64,000 nt of DNA from WHSV01 sp050693935 (lineage in GTDB: Bacteria > Actinomycetota > CADDZG01 > WHSQ01): positions 20,900 through 84,899 of the forward strand of contig JBOGWU010000076.1 of the NCBI GenBank assembly GCA_050693935.1, given 5' to 3'. Position numbers and translations under genes: made by a program. This document shows, piece by piece, positions 34,599 to 43,666 of the stretch; position 1 is the stretch's first letter; the number at the start of each line of letters is the position of its first letter. The notes under the pieces are model-generated. The model was not told where the DNA came from and made no database searches. It saw nothing but the letters and a program-made list of their open reading frames with translations.

Positions 34599-35462
34599 AT
34601 GAGGAATCGACAGGGTCGAGCAGTAGCCGTGACCGGTCTCTGCGGTCTGACGGCAGCGGCCGCTGGATTACTGGTAAGGCCGGGGTGTGAGCGATCCCGT
34701 CCCGAAAGCCGAGACTTAGGAACGGTGCGGTTGCGCGATGACCTGCCACCTCGCCTTCGGAGTCATCTGGATCTCGACGGCGACGGCTGGGTTCCCCGGA
34801 TGGATACGCATTCGATGTGGAGCCGTCCGTATATGCGTCGCGGACAGCTACCGCCGCTGCCCCTACGGATGCGATCGATCTCCCGGGTCGGCGAGTCGTT
34901 CGTCAACGACATCGAGATGGTCTGGTACGGACGCCCAGTCCTTCGTGTCGTCGATGCACTCGTCGATGGTCGCGGCATCACGAAAATCGGACACAAGGCG
35001 GTTCTTGGCGAGGAGATCGATCAAGGTGCAAACCTGTACTTGTGGTCGGAAGCATTCTTCGTGCCGTCCGCCTTCCGCGAGGGGAGCCCGGTCGCTGCAG
35101 AGCAAGTCGGTGCTGACGAGATCCGCCTAACCGTGCCGTTTGGTGCCGGACACGACGGGGCCACCGTTCGTTTTTCCGGGCGTCATCCCAGTCGTTTCTC
35201 CGCTTTGCGCCACAAGGGGGTCGGGTATCCCAAGATCTGGTGGCACGTCGACTACTCGAGATGGTCTCTGCAGGGGGGGATCGCGGTTCCGCGGCACATA
35301 GATGTGACTTGGGAGGACGAGCGAAGGCCTTGGCTATCCTTCGACCTCGACGGGTTCGCCGCCAATGTGGAAGCTGAGCCCCGGCTTCGGGAGGTGAGTG
35401 GATTGATCAGAGAGCATGACGGCAAGATCGACGAAAGGACAAGGGATGACCAAGCGACATGA
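34599..35462 (+). CDS. DUF6544-like exported or membrane-anchored protein
   Basis: 287-aa protein with an N-terminal hydrophobic stretch (AVAVTGLCGLTAAAAGLLVR, about 8-27), then RLRDDLPPRLRSHLDLDG, FVNDIEMVWYGRPVLRVVDA, ITKIGHKAVLGEEIDQGANL and YPKIWWHVDYSRWSLQGGIA. The pattern resembles DUF6544 proteins, though not strongly. ATG 34599 gives a plausible N-terminus but lacks a good Shine-Dalgarno site. It ends 17 bases beyond the hemerythrin start, so those two overlap. Function unknown. Confidence 0.55.
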   Translation: MRNRQGRAVAVTGLCGLTAAAAGLLVRPGCERSRPESRDLGTVRLRDDLPPRLRSHLDLDGDGWVPRMDTHSMWSRPYMRRGQLPPLPLRMRSISRVGESFVNDIEMVWYGRPVLRVVDALVDGRGITKIGHKAVLGEEIDQGANLYLWSEAFFVPSAFREGSPVAAEQVGADEIRLTVPFGAGHDGATVRFSGRHPSRFSALRHKGVGYPKIWWHVDYSRWSLQGGIAVPRHIDVTWEDERRPWLSFDLDGFAANVEAEPRLREVSGLIREHDGKIDERTRDDQAT

Positions 35463-35898
35463 TTCGCTGATACCGCTGTCTCACGACCATCATCACGCCC
35501 TCGCGCAGGCCCGTCGACTGGAGGCCGCTGCCTCCATGACTGATGTGCCCGAACGGCGCCGAGCGGCCGACGACTTCGTCAACTTCTATCTGGGCCGACT
35601 AGTGCGTCATTTCCGAGAGGAAGAGGAACTGTTCTTTGCTCCGCTGGTGGATAGCGACGAGGCGGGCGACAAGGTGATACAAGCGGTTGCGGAGCATCTC
35701 CGGGTTCATGCGATGGCGCGTACGTTGAGGCGTCAGCTGGTCGACGGAGAGGCCGATCCCGAGACACTCAGCGCTCTCTCGAAATTGCTTACGGCACACG
35801 TCCGTTGGGAGGAGCGTGATCTCCTTCCCCTCGTCGAGAGACTCCTTTCACAGGAGGAACTAAAGGAGTTCGCGACGGTCGGGAGACGGGATGTCTGA
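35446..35898 (+). CDS. Hemerythrin-domain protein
   Basis: 150-aa hemerythrin-like protein. Seen: LIPLSHDHHHALAQARRL (about 8-25), FVNFYLGRLVRHFREEEELF (about 45-64) with the HxxxE ligands, AVAEHLRVHAMAR, and LTAHVRWEERDLLPLVE. These supply His and carboxylate ligands for a di-iron centre that binds O2 or NO. ATG with AAAGGACAAGGG upstream. Fits a low-oxygen or nitrosative-stress setting shared with its neighbours. Confidence 0.88.
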   Translation: MTKRHDSLIPLSHDHHHALAQARRLEAAASMTDVPERRRAADDFVNFYLGRLVRHFREEEELFFAPLVDSDEAGDKVIQAVAEHLRVHAMARTLRRQLVDGEADPETLSALSKLLTAHVRWEERDLLPLVERLLSQEELKEFATVGRRDV

Positions 35899-36011
35899 TG
35901 GTGCGCGGGCCCGGCGGTGTTGAGCCAATACAAGGGAGCATCCACTAAAGGTTTGTAGTTGTGGCTTCGAGGTGCGGATCTACCTTTCCCGCCATCAGGC
36001 ATGCATGTGAC

Positions 36012-36040
36012 CGATCGGCCCCTTGATCAGGAGCCGATCG
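36012..36040. repeat. 8-bp inverted repeat upstream of membrane protein
   Basis: CGATCGGC at 36012-36019 and GCCGATCG at 36033-36040 are exact complements around 13 bases (which contain TGATCA). It lies 62 bases before the ATG at 36102. A regulatory operator is the simplest reading. Confidence 0.5.
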
Positions 36041-36101
36041 CCTCTGTTCTTGTCGTGCTCTCAGAGGGATCCTGGATCCGAGATTCTGGAGGAGACACGT
36101 G

Positions 36102-36482
36102 ATGGCACGTCTACTGTTGGCTGGGTTCCTAATCGCTCACGGGCTGATCCACGCGGCGATCTACGCTATTCCGAAAGACCCCGACAAGCCGGCTCCGTTC
36201 GATCCCAACAACTCTTGGGCATTTGCCGCCGTGCATGTTGCGGAGCGCCCAGCCCGGATCTTCGGCATGAGGGTCTCATGGCTGACCGCCCTCTTATTTA
36301 CTGGAGCTGGAATCGCGCTTCTCGTCCACAGTTCGCTATGGGTGTCGATCGCGGTCTGCGCTGCGGTTCTTGGGCTCTTGCTCAAGGGATTGTTTTTCCA
36401 TCCGTGGCTCATCATCGGCGTCCTGATCGATATCGGATTCGTATGGGCCGCGACAGCTGGCTGGCCGGCTTCCTTGACCTAG
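36102..36482 (+). CDS. Small polytopic membrane protein
   Basis: 126-aa protein with about four helices: LLLAGFLIAHGLIHAAIYAI, WLTALLFTGAGIALLV, LWVSIAVCAAVLGLLLKGLF and WLIIGVLIDIGFVWAA. Between helices one and two, PKDPDKPAPFDPNNSWAFA is a polar loop. SD GGAGGAG sits 7 bases before ATG 36102; an in-frame GTG 3 bases upstream is the alternative. Converges with the universal stress protein. The pattern recurs in actinobacterial proteins of unknown function. Confidence 0.65.
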   Translation: MARLLLAGFLIAHGLIHAAIYAIPKDPDKPAPFDPNNSWAFAAVHVAERPARIFGMRVSWLTALLFTGAGIALLVHSSLWVSIAVCAAVLGLLLKGLFFHPWLIIGVLIDIGFVWAATAGWPASLT

Positions 36483-36523
36483 GCGTCCAGGCGCACGTGT
36501 CATCCATTGCACCTGGACGTCAG

Positions 36524-37420
36524 TCAGGTGGCCAACCGCCGACCGACGAGGGCGGCGCGCGAGTGCCTTGCGACATGGTCGCTCACGGATCCAAGAAGCG
36601 CTCGCCTGAAGGGGCCCAACCCTCGGGAGCCGACCGCTACGAGATCGAACTGCCCGCTATCGGCTTCTTTGAGCAGCTGCTCGGTCGGATTGCCAGCATC
36701 GATGCGCTCCTCGGCTTCGAACCCCGCGTCGCGCAAAAGGGTTGCCGCCCTGTCCGCGTGCCGCCGGCCCCGCTCGCGCATCCGTTGCTCCAGCTCCTTG
36801 GTGTGCTCCAGGTCGTCGTCTGAGAAGTGGGTCGGTCCGGGAACAGACATCAGGAGAGGTGAGTTGATCGGGACGACCGAAGCGACGGTTATCTCGGTCC
36901 GTGCGGGATCCGCGAAACGGGCAAGCGTCTCGACGGTGAATTCGGCCCCGCGGGAGCCATCGGTCCCTACCAATACGCGACCCTTAGTGTCTCCGGGGAG
37001 AGCTTCGTGGGCTATCAGCACCGACCAAGGCGAGGAGTGAAGCACATAAGTACTCACGCTCCCGAGCAGACGGGCGCCGAGCCAAGTGCGATTGCCTGAG
37101 CCCATCACGACCAGGTCGTACCAGTCCTTCTCCACGACACGCACGATCTCCTGGCCGGGATGGCCCTCGGCGGTGCGCCCGGCCGCCTTGAAGCCGGCGG
37201 CCAGCAGTTTGCTTACCGCTGCGTCTACGATTTCAAGCGTGTCCTCTCGTCTGGAGGGGACAGGGTCGAGCATTATTGGCATGTGCTCTGGGGCGGGTAT
37301 CCCGGCGTGCGTGACCGACATGACAGTCACGTCGATGCGGTCCCTGTGCCCTATCTTCTCGAGCAGTGTGCCGGCGTCGACCGCAGGCTCAAACCCGTCG
37401 GTTGCATAGAGAATCTTCAT
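36524..37420 (-). CDS. Tandem universal stress protein (two UspA domains)
   Basis: 298-aa protein with two UspA domains: ILYATDGFEPAVDAGTLLEK (3-22) to VVMGSGNRTWLGARLLGS (about 105-122), and VLVGTDGSRGAEFTVETLAR to AVGSRGLGPFRRALLGSVSD. Both carry the G-x2-G-x9-G[S/T] ATP-binding motif. Tandem Usp proteins bind ATP and respond to hypoxia and stress in Actinomycetota. ATG 37420 has GAGGAAA upstream. Downstream of the flavodoxin-like gene (85 bases), possibly one operon starting at 38584. Confidence 0.9.
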   Translation of the reverse strand: MKILYATDGFEPAVDAGTLLEKIGHRDRIDVTVMSVTHAGIPAPEHMPIMLDPVPSRREDTLEIVDAAVSKLLAAGFKAAGRTAEGHPGQEIVRVVEKDWYDLVVMGSGNRTWLGARLLGSVSTYVLHSSPWSVLIAHEALPGDTKGRVLVGTDGSRGAEFTVETLARFADPARTEITVASVVPINSPLLMSVPGPTHFSDDDLEHTKELEQRMRERGRRHADRAATLLRDAGFEAEERIDAGNPTEQLLKEADSGQFDLVAVGSRGLGPFRRALLGSVSDHVARHSRAALVGRRLAT

Positions 37421-37505
37421 CGTTTCCTCCTCGGGCGGGCTCGTGTTACGTAGTCCAATCGACTGATCATGTGAAGCGAGCCAGGTCGGAGCGCCTGTTC
37501 GGCCG

Positions 37506-38036
37506 CTAGGAGACCTTGTCATGCTCGCTCGCCGTAACGATCGACTCGAGCTTCTCACCCCATCTGCGGGCGCGCTCTGGTTCTCCAGCCAGGAGGGGAC
37601 CGGGTGTTCCGGTCACCCAGAAGCTTTGTGCGGGCGCCACGATACGGAAGCCCAGGCGACTGAGACGCTTCTGTCCTGCACGAGCGGCGGAACCCGGCAC
37701 GCGGGGTTTGTTGATGCGCGTGTCGAACGCAGCGGCCGCGACGCCCTTTGATCCACCCTTAACGGTGGCCAGCCACTCGCGCACCCCGATCCCTTTGGAC
37801 ACCAGATCGTGTCCGGCTTGCTGGGCGGCGCTCTGCCGGGTTCCCGGCCGGCTCATCCCGAACGCGTGGGTTGGGCCACCGACCACCAGCAACTCGACGT
37901 CAGGGTCGATGACACTGGGCGCGTCGCCGACCTCGACAATCCCCACGCTCATGCGAGACGCCAGACCGTCCGCGATGGCCCTTGCGATCGACTGCGTGTT
38001 TCCAAACATCGACTCGTACACCACGAGTGCCGACAT
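37506..38036 (-). CDS. Flavodoxin-like protein
   Basis: 176-aa flavodoxin-fold protein. Seen: the FMN phosphate loop VVYESMFGNTQSIARAIADG (4-23), LLVVGGPTHAFGMSRPGT in the second loop, and AAAFDTRINKPRVPGSAAR. It is the type annotated as flavodoxin family protein in Actinomycetota, possibly carrying electrons to unknown partners under low oxygen. Lies between the small Cys-rich protein and the universal stress gene, all on the minus strand. Confidence 0.85.
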   Translation of the reverse strand: MSALVVYESMFGNTQSIARAIADGLASRMSVGIVEVGDAPSVIDPDVELLVVGGPTHAFGMSRPGTRQSAAQQAGHDLVSKGIGVREWLATVKGGSKGVAAAAFDTRINKPRVPGSAARAGQKRLSRLGFRIVAPAQSFWVTGTPGPLLAGEPERARRWGEKLESIVTASEHDKVS

Positions 38037-38089
38037 TGCTCCTCCGTTCTCCGATCCCGCCTCGACCAGTTCCGAGACGGGTCCAGTGG

Positions 38090-38584
38090 TTAGCTGCCGT
38101 CTGAGTTGTGCAAGCCCTGCGTGCCCGCAATCACCGCGACGGTGTCGGCGAGAACGCGAGCGGTCCTCAGCGCACCCACCAACGCGCGGTCACCATCGAT
38201 AACGGGCTCGTCGGCTTGTCCCTCGAGTGCTACTACGGCGGGCGACGACGGGTCGGCCGCGCAGCGGACCAGCGGCAGAGAGCCCGCGACCGAGCGATTC
38301 GCGTCGACGTAAACCACGGCGACATCCGCGCATTCTCTCTCTGCACAGGATCCTCTTCCCTCCAGCAGCGGGCAACTCGTGTGGGCGGGGCCGGTGCAGG
38401 ATCTGATTCGCCAGCCATCCTCGAGCAACGCCGCTTTCAGATCAGAGGCATCGTCCGCGCCTCGTCCCACGATCAGAGCAGAGCGTGACACGTACCGCTC
38501 GAGCACATCACCCAGTTCGGGGCGATTCAGGTCGAGCGGACTTCCGAGGACTTCTGGGTCGGTCGAGCAATCAACTTTGTCCAT
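38090..38584 (-). CDS. Conserved-looking hypothetical protein with Cys cluster
   Basis: 164-aa protein. Seen: a receiver-like layout (ALIVGRGADDASDLKAALLE, then DVAVVYVDANRSVAG, then PAVVALEGQ) but without the acidic triad of a true response regulator; a Cys group CTGPAHTSCPLL and GSCAERECADV in the middle. The Cys set could bind metal or form disulfides. ATG 38584 follows AAGGAGGAAG. First gene of the minus-strand unit (flavodoxin, Usp) that diverges from CBS protein 2. Function unknown. Confidence 0.6.
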   Translation of the reverse strand: MDKVDCSTDPEVLGSPLDLNRPELGDVLERYVSRSALIVGRGADDASDLKAALLEDGWRIRSCTGPAHTSCPLLEGRGSCAERECADVAVVYVDANRSVAGSLPLVRCAADPSSPAVVALEGQADEPVIDGDRALVGALRTARVLADTVAVIAGTQGLHNSDGS

Positions 38585-38656
38585 GTCGCTTCCTCCTTGG
38601 AGCAAGCTTGGAATGCACGACGTGATGCCGTCAGGGCCGCTCGGCCCCCTTTGGGT

Positions 38657-38670
38657 GAGGCAAAAGTCCC
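38657..38670 (-). promoter_or_regulatory. Possible DevR/DosR-type box
   Basis: Minus strand reads GGGACTTTTGCCTC, matching 11 of 14 positions of the mycobacterial DosR half-palindrome GGGACTTTAGTCCC. It lies in the divergent promoter between the minus-strand flavodoxin/Usp unit and the plus-strand CBS/P-type ATPase unit. A DevR-like regulator is encoded at 43001-43666. A single match, so only suggestive. Confidence 0.4.
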
Positions 38671-38757
38671 TTAGACGCACCGCAAGTGGGCACTACCGGC
38701 GAGTGGATGGTCTTGCGACACTGCGGTGGAAAGACGCTCCTATGTGAGGAGAAAAAG

Positions 38758-39198
38758 GTGAGTTCCGAAGCTATGACCATCCGCTCTCTCATACGGATCC
38801 GAGGATCGGCAACGCTCGAGGACGCGGCAAGGTTGATGTGCGATATGAGCATGGGCGCGCTCAGAGTTGACGACGCGGATAGTTGCTTCGTCGGCCTCAT
38901 AACCGAAAGGGACCTGCTCTGGGCGATGGCGCAAGGCAAGGACCCGGAGGGAACCCCTGTGGGAGACGTCGTCAACAACTTTCCGATTATGGTCGATGGG
39001 CCCATCTCATCCGAGAAAGCCGCGGAGAGGATGATGTCGGCCCACGTACGTCATCTGCTGGTCAGAGAGGGTGACCGCTTGGGCGTAGTTTCTCTGCGCG
39101 ACGTGGTGAGGGGATCACTCGTCGACACCTCATCCACATGCACCCACTCGGCGTCGGCCGCCGAGCTGCGCCGGATGTTTGGCAAGGCCTTCATCTAA
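38758..39198 (+). CDS. CBS-domain-pair protein (2)
   Basis: 146-aa protein with two CBS modules: TIRSLIRIRGSATLEDAARL through LRVDDADSCFVGLITERDLL (about 6-52) and GDVVNNFPIMVDGPISSEKA through RHLLVREGDRLGVVSLRDVV. GTG 38758 follows AGGAG at 6-base spacing; ATG 38773 is the alternative. It is 23 bases before the P-type ATPase, so co-transcription is likely. Confidence 0.82.
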   Translation: MSSEAMTIRSLIRIRGSATLEDAARLMCDMSMGALRVDDADSCFVGLITERDLLWAMAQGKDPEGTPVGDVVNNFPIMVDGPISSEKAAERMMSAHVRHLLVREGDRLGVVSLRDVVRGSLVDTSSTCTHSASAAELRRMFGKAFI

Positions 39199-39221
39199 GG
39201 ATGCCCGCCTAAGATCGGCGG

Positions 39222-42008
39222 GTGCCCGCTCCTCACGCAGAAGCCGCCGACCGCGTCGTTTCACGACTTGTCTCGGATCCCGGACGGGGTTTGGACGAGG
39301 CCGAGGCGGGCGCGCGTCTCCTAAGCCAGGGCCCGAATGAGCTCAAAGGCGCCCCGCAGGTGCCCCGCTGGCGGAAACTCCTCAGTCAGTTTGTGGACCC
39401 GCTCGTCGTCTTGTTGCTTGCCGCGGTTGTGGTTTCCCTCGCAATCTGGTTGATCGAGGGATCACACGGAATCCCTTTCGAGACGCTTGCGATCGTGTCG
39501 ATCGTGCTACTCAACGCGGTCCTCGGTTACATCCAGGAGGAAAGGGCGGAGCGGGCCGTGGCGGCGCTCCGGCGCATGACGACCACCACCGTCGCCGTGA
39601 TGCGGGACGAGCGTCTGCGGCGCGTCCCGTCCACTGAACTCGTCAGGGGTGACGTAGTCCTGCTCGAGGAGGGGGACGCAGTCGCTGCCGACGCTCGCCT
39701 TCTCGATGTCACCGCGCTGCAGGTTGCCGAGGCCTCCCTCACGGGTGAGAGCCACCCGGTCGCAAAGCAGATCACCCCTGTGGCGGAGGAAGCGGTGCTC
39801 GGCGACCGCACCAACATGGTTTTCGGTGGAACCGTCGCCACCTTCGGTCGCGGAAAAGCGGTCGTGGTTGCGACCGGTATGGACACGGAGATGGGTCACA
39901 TCGCGGGGATGATCCAGAAGGCCCCGGACCAAACCACGCCGCTCCAGTTCGAGATCGATCGCGTCGGCCGCCTCCTGGGAGTTGCCGTCGTCATTATCGC
40001 CGCCATCGTGATCGGCACGATCTTGCTGACCTCCGACGTGACGGGCACGGATGCTCTCGTCGAGGTCATGCTGCTGGGGGTTTCTCTTGCAGTCGCCGCC
40101 GTCCCCGAGGGCCTTGCAACGGTGCTGACCGTGGTCTTGGCATTGGGCGTCCAGCGCATGGCGGGGCGTAATGCCATCGTGAAGAAGCTCGCGGCCGTCG
40201 AAACGCTTGGATCGGCCACCGTGGTCTGCACCGACAAGACCGGGACCCTGACGAAGAACGAAATGACGGTGCGAACGATAGTGAGCGCAAGCGGAAGAGT
40301 CGAGCTCACCGGTGCCGGCTACGAACCCACCGGAGAGGTCCTGGTGGACGGAAGGCCGCTTAGCGATGGCGACCTGAGCGTTGAGGTGAGGCGGGCTCTC
40401 GGCGCGGCGACGCTCGCCAGCAATGCTCAGCTGTCTAACGAGAACGGGGTCTGGAATGTAGTGGGGGATCCGACCGAGGGAGCGCTTCTCGTAGCGGCAC
40501 GGAAAGCGGGTGTCGATGCCGACTACATCGACGAACGCTTCAAACGAGTCGGTGAGCTGCCCTTCTCATCCGAGCGGAAGCTGATGAGCACGATTCAGAC
40601 CGATTCGGAGAACCCCGAGCTTGTGGACGTCTTCGTCAAAGGGGCTCCCGACGTGCTGCTGGCTCGCTGCACCCACGAGTTCGTCGGCTCAGAAGCGGTC
40701 CCACTGGACGAAGCACGGCGCGGCGCGATCCTCGACGGCATCGAAGCACTGGCGGCTGAGGCTCTGCGCACACTGGGCGTCGCGAGTCGACCAGTCGCGC
40801 GAGATTCGTATACGAGTGCCGACGAGGACTTTGAGCACGAGCTCATCTACGTCGGCGTTGCGGGCATCATCGACCCGCCGCGACCGGAGGCGGCGGATGC
40901 GGTCGCAAGGGCGCACCGTGCAGGAGTGAGGGTCGTCATGATCACCGGAGATCATCCAGGTACGGCGGCGGCCATCGCCTCTGAGCTTGGCGTCGTCGAG
41001 CCTGGAGCAGATGCCACCAACGGCGCGCGTCTGCAGGCGATGGACGAAGACGAACTGCTCGAGACCGTCCGCACCATTTCCGTCTATGCGCGTGTCAGCC
41101 CCGAGCACAAGCTCCGAATCGTGGGCGCGCTGAAGCGCGACGGACACGTCGTCGCGATGACTGGGGACGGGGTGAATGACGCACCGGCTCTCAAGAACGC
41201 GGACATCGGCATCGCCATGGGGATCACGGGTACCGAGGTCTCCAAGGAGGCCGCCGACATGATCCTCACCGACGACAACTTCGCAACCATCGTCGCGGCA
41301 ATCGAAGAGGGCCGGGCCATCTTCTCCAACATTCGCAAGTTCATCCGATATCTGCTCTCGTCGAACGTGGGCGAAGTAGTGACGATGTTCTTCGGCGTCC
41401 TGCTCGCCGGGCTGATCGGTCTGAGTGGGAGCGCGAGTGGAGGACTGATCGTGCCCTTGCTCGCAACCCAGATTCTGTGGATCAACCTGCTCACCGACGC
41501 CGCTCCGGCGCTGGCCGTGGGGGTCGATCCTCCCGACCGGCGCGTGATGGATCACCCTCCGCGTTCACGTTCCGATCGCCTCATCGATGCGCGGATGTGG
41601 ACCGGAATCCTCGTGGTTGGCGCCACCATGGCTGTGGCAACGCTGCTCACTCTCGATTTCGGACTGCCCGGCGGGCTCATCGACGGCGATCTGGGACTCA
41701 GCGAGGCGCGCACCATGGCGTTCACCGTCCTCGTGCTGGCGCAGCTGTTCAACGTGTTCAATTCGCGCTCGGATACCGTAAGCGCGGCCAGTCATGTGTT
41801 TGCGAACCCGTGGCTGTGGGCAGCTGTGGGTCTCTCGCTCTCGCTCCAGCTAGCGGTCGTCTACCTCCCGCTACTCAACGAGGCGTTCGACACCCGGCCA
41901 CTCGATGTGGGGCAGTGGTTTGTCTGCTTTGCGATGGCGAGCATCGTGTTGTGGGTAGACGAGATCAAGAAGCTGCTCGTGCGAGCTAGATTCCGGCGAC
42001 GTCTTTGA
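39222..42008 (+). CDS. P-type cation-transporting ATPase (Ca2+/Na+-type, CtpF-like)
   Basis: 928-aa P2-type ATPase. Seen: N-terminal cation-ATPase domain, ASLTGESHPV actuator motif, M4 with AVAAVPEGLATVLTVVLALG, phosphorylation site CTDKTGTLTKNEM (Asp at about residue 338), KGAPDVLLARC in the nucleotide domain, ITGDHPGTAAAI, and TGDGVNDAPALKNADIGIAM. The PEGL M4 motif points to Ca2+ or related cations. GTG start without a clear SD; CCCGCC/GGCGGG (39204-39222) could fold over the start. In M. tuberculosis CtpF of this family is in the DosR regulon. Overlaps the VIT1 gene's end. Confidence 0.9.
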   Translation: MPAPHAEAADRVVSRLVSDPGRGLDEAEAGARLLSQGPNELKGAPQVPRWRKLLSQFVDPLVVLLLAAVVVSLAIWLIEGSHGIPFETLAIVSIVLLNAVLGYIQEERAERAVAALRRMTTTTVAVMRDERLRRVPSTELVRGDVVLLEEGDAVAADARLLDVTALQVAEASLTGESHPVAKQITPVAEEAVLGDRTNMVFGGTVATFGRGKAVVVATGMDTEMGHIAGMIQKAPDQTTPLQFEIDRVGRLLGVAVVIIAAIVIGTILLTSDVTGTDALVEVMLLGVSLAVAAVPEGLATVLTVVLALGVQRMAGRNAIVKKLAAVETLGSATVVCTDKTGTLTKNEMTVRTIVSASGRVELTGAGYEPTGEVLVDGRPLSDGDLSVEVRRALGAATLASNAQLSNENGVWNVVGDPTEGALLVAARKAGVDADYIDERFKRVGELPFSSERKLMSTIQTDSENPELVDVFVKGAPDVLLARCTHEFVGSEAVPLDEARRGAILDGIEALAAEALRTLGVASRPVARDSYTSADEDFEHELIYVGVAGIIDPPRPEAADAVARAHRAGVRVVMITGDHPGTAAAIASELGVVEPGADATNGARLQAMDEDELLETVRTISVYARVSPEHKLRIVGALKRDGHVVAMTGDGVNDAPALKNADIGIAMGITGTEVSKEAADMILTDDNFATIVAAIEEGRAIFSNIRKFIRYLLSSNVGEVVTMFFGVLLAGLIGLSGSASGGLIVPLLATQILWINLLTDAAPALAVGVDPPDRRVMDHPPRSRSDRLIDARMWTGILVVGATMAVATLLTLDFGLPGGLIDGDLGLSEARTMAFTVLVLAQLFNVFNSRSDTVSAASHVFANPWLWAAVGLSLSLQLAVVYLPLLNEAFDTRPLDVGQWFVCFAMASIVLWVDEIKKLLVRARFRRRL

Positions 42009-42801
42009 GCAGAACTCCGATCAGGTAGGCGCACGCGGCGGCGCTTCCTCCGACTGCAAGCGTCTCAACCCCGCCGATCCACCACTTCATGTCGACGAAG
42101 CGGGCCTTGAGCGCACCGACGGCGAAGAATGCTGCGGCGGTCATGATGGCGCTCCATGCGAAGGGGCTTGCAACCTCGCCGGACACGAAGAAGTCATAGA
42201 CGAATGCAGCCAGCGGGACGAAGCCGACGGTCACGAAAGCCGCGAAGGTCGCCCCTCCGGCCCGCCACTCATCTGTTGCAACATTTGCGTATCCCAGCTC
42301 CTCGGTCATCATCGTGTCCAGCCAAAGTTCGTTGTCCGACGTGATGAGCTCGACGGCGCGGTCCAGATCGGCGCCGGTGAAGCCCTTGGCGGCGAGGATT
42401 TGGCGAACCTCCTCGCGTTCGCCCTCGGGCACGGCTTCGATGTGGAGTGCCTCTTCGCGGCGCGCTCGCCGGCGCAGTTGCCGTTCGGAGCGCGTTGCTA
42501 GAAAGTTGCTCGCCGCCATGCTGAATCCGTCCGCAATGAGGTTCGCGGTGCCCAGGACGATCACGATTCCCGGTTCGAGGCCCGCTCCTGTGACTCCCGC
42601 TACGATCGCGAACGTGGTCACTGCGCCGTCCACGGCCCCATACATGAAGTCGCGCAGGTACTCGGGCGAACGGACTTCGGCGAGTCTTTCGCGTACCGCG
42701 CTTTCGGTGTGATCGGCCCTAAGGCGCTCGATCACACGGTTGGAGTCGATCTTGGCCGTCCGTCCTCGAGAGAGCGTTCGGTTTTTCGGCCTCCGGCTCA
42801 C
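41986..42801 (-). CDS. VIT1/CCC1-family metal transporter
   Basis: 271-aa membrane protein of the VIT1/CCC1 group, which moves Fe2+ or Mn2+ across membranes. Seen: SPEYLRDFMYGAVDGAVTTF (about 45-64), VLGTANLIADGFSMAASNFL, the cytosolic Glu-rich loop with RRARREEALHIEAVPEGE and FTGADLDRAVELI, and three more helices (AAFVTVGFVPLAAFVYDFF, SAIMTAAAFFAVGALKARFV, GGSAAACAYLIGVLL). The last 23 bases overlap the end of the P-type ATPase gene on the other strand. Confidence 0.85.
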   Translation of the reverse strand: MSRRPKNRTLSRGRTAKIDSNRVIERLRADHTESAVRERLAEVRSPEYLRDFMYGAVDGAVTTFAIVAGVTGAGLEPGIVIVLGTANLIADGFSMAASNFLATRSERQLRRRARREEALHIEAVPEGEREEVRQILAAKGFTGADLDRAVELITSDNELWLDTMMTEELGYANVATDEWRAGGATFAAFVTVGFVPLAAFVYDFFVSGEVASPFAWSAIMTAAAFFAVGALKARFVDMKWWIGGVETLAVGGSAAACAYLIGVLLKDVAGI

Positions 42802-43000
42802 GCGTGCGACTTCATAGCCGCGAGGCGAATGCGAAGCCCCTCAACGCTTTTCACCTTTTCCACTTCCTTTCGATTCACCGATGAGCTCAGGCTGGCATTC
42901 ACCGGTGGGACGAGTTAGGGGCGTTCGGCTCCGAGCTGGCAGGCCGGCTGGACCGGGAAGCAGGGACCCTTGGAATGACGCGCTCGTGAGTTGTTGGGCG

Positions 43001-43666
43001 CTATTGGTCGGCGTCGCGACGCGGTGCTTTGGCCCGGGCGACGTAGGCTGCCGCCTCCGAACGCCTGTGAACCTCCAGTTTGCTGAGTATCGACGAGACG
43101 TAGTTCTTCACGGTCTTGTCGGAGAGGTGGATCTGCTCGGCGATCTGACGATTCGTCAACCCCTGGCCGACCATGTCGAGGATCCGATCCTCCTGAGGAG
43201 ATAGCCGAGCGAGCTTCGGATCCGTGTCGTCGTACTTGGACTTTCGGAGCCGCTCGAGTACCCGCTGCGTAACGTTTGGATCGAGAAGCGACTGGCCCGA
43301 CCCCACTTTCCTGATCGCATCGACGAGGTCGCCTCCCCGAATTTGCTTGAGTACGAAACCGGCGGCTCCCGCCATGATCGAGTTGAAGAGGGCCTCGTCG
43401 TCGGAGTACGAGGTCAGCATGATCACCTGAGTGTCGGAGCGGAGGTCGCGGATGCCTCTGCAGGCCTCGACGCCGTTCATGTCGGGCATGCGGACGTCCA
43501 TGACCACCACATCGGGTTCGTGGATGCGAGCAACGTCGATTGCTTCCCGTCCGTCGCCGGCCTCGGCGATGACCTCGAGGTCGGCCTCCGCCTCTAGCAG
43601 AGCGCGCAGCCCCTGACGAACGACCTCGTGATCGTCGACCAGCATGATTCGCAGGGATTCACCCAC
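43001..43666 (-). CDS. NarL/DevR-type response regulator
   Basis: 221-aa two-component regulator. Seen: receiver domain IMLVDDHEVVRQGLRALLEA (7-26), phospho-acceptor Asp in VVMDVRMPDMNG (about 55), conserved Lys in GFVLKQIRGGDLV, and a LuxR-type helix-turn-helix with LSPQEDRILDMVGQGLTNRQ followed by AEQIHLSDKTVKNYVSSILS. Start overlaps the end of the kinase gene by 8 bases. The closest known paralogues are DevR/DosR and NarL; DosR mediates hypoxia dormancy. Its neighbours fit that role, but no target has been shown. Confidence 0.9.
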   Translation of the reverse strand: MGESLRIMLVDDHEVVRQGLRALLEAEADLEVIAEAGDGREAIDVARIHEPDVVVMDVRMPDMNGVEACRGIRDLRSDTQVIMLTSYSDDEALFNSIMAGAAGFVLKQIRGGDLVDAIRKVGSGQSLLDPNVTQRVLERLRKSKYDDTDPKLARLSPQEDRILDMVGQGLTNRQIAEQIHLSDKTVKNYVSSILSKLEVHRRSEAAAYVARAKAPRRDADQ

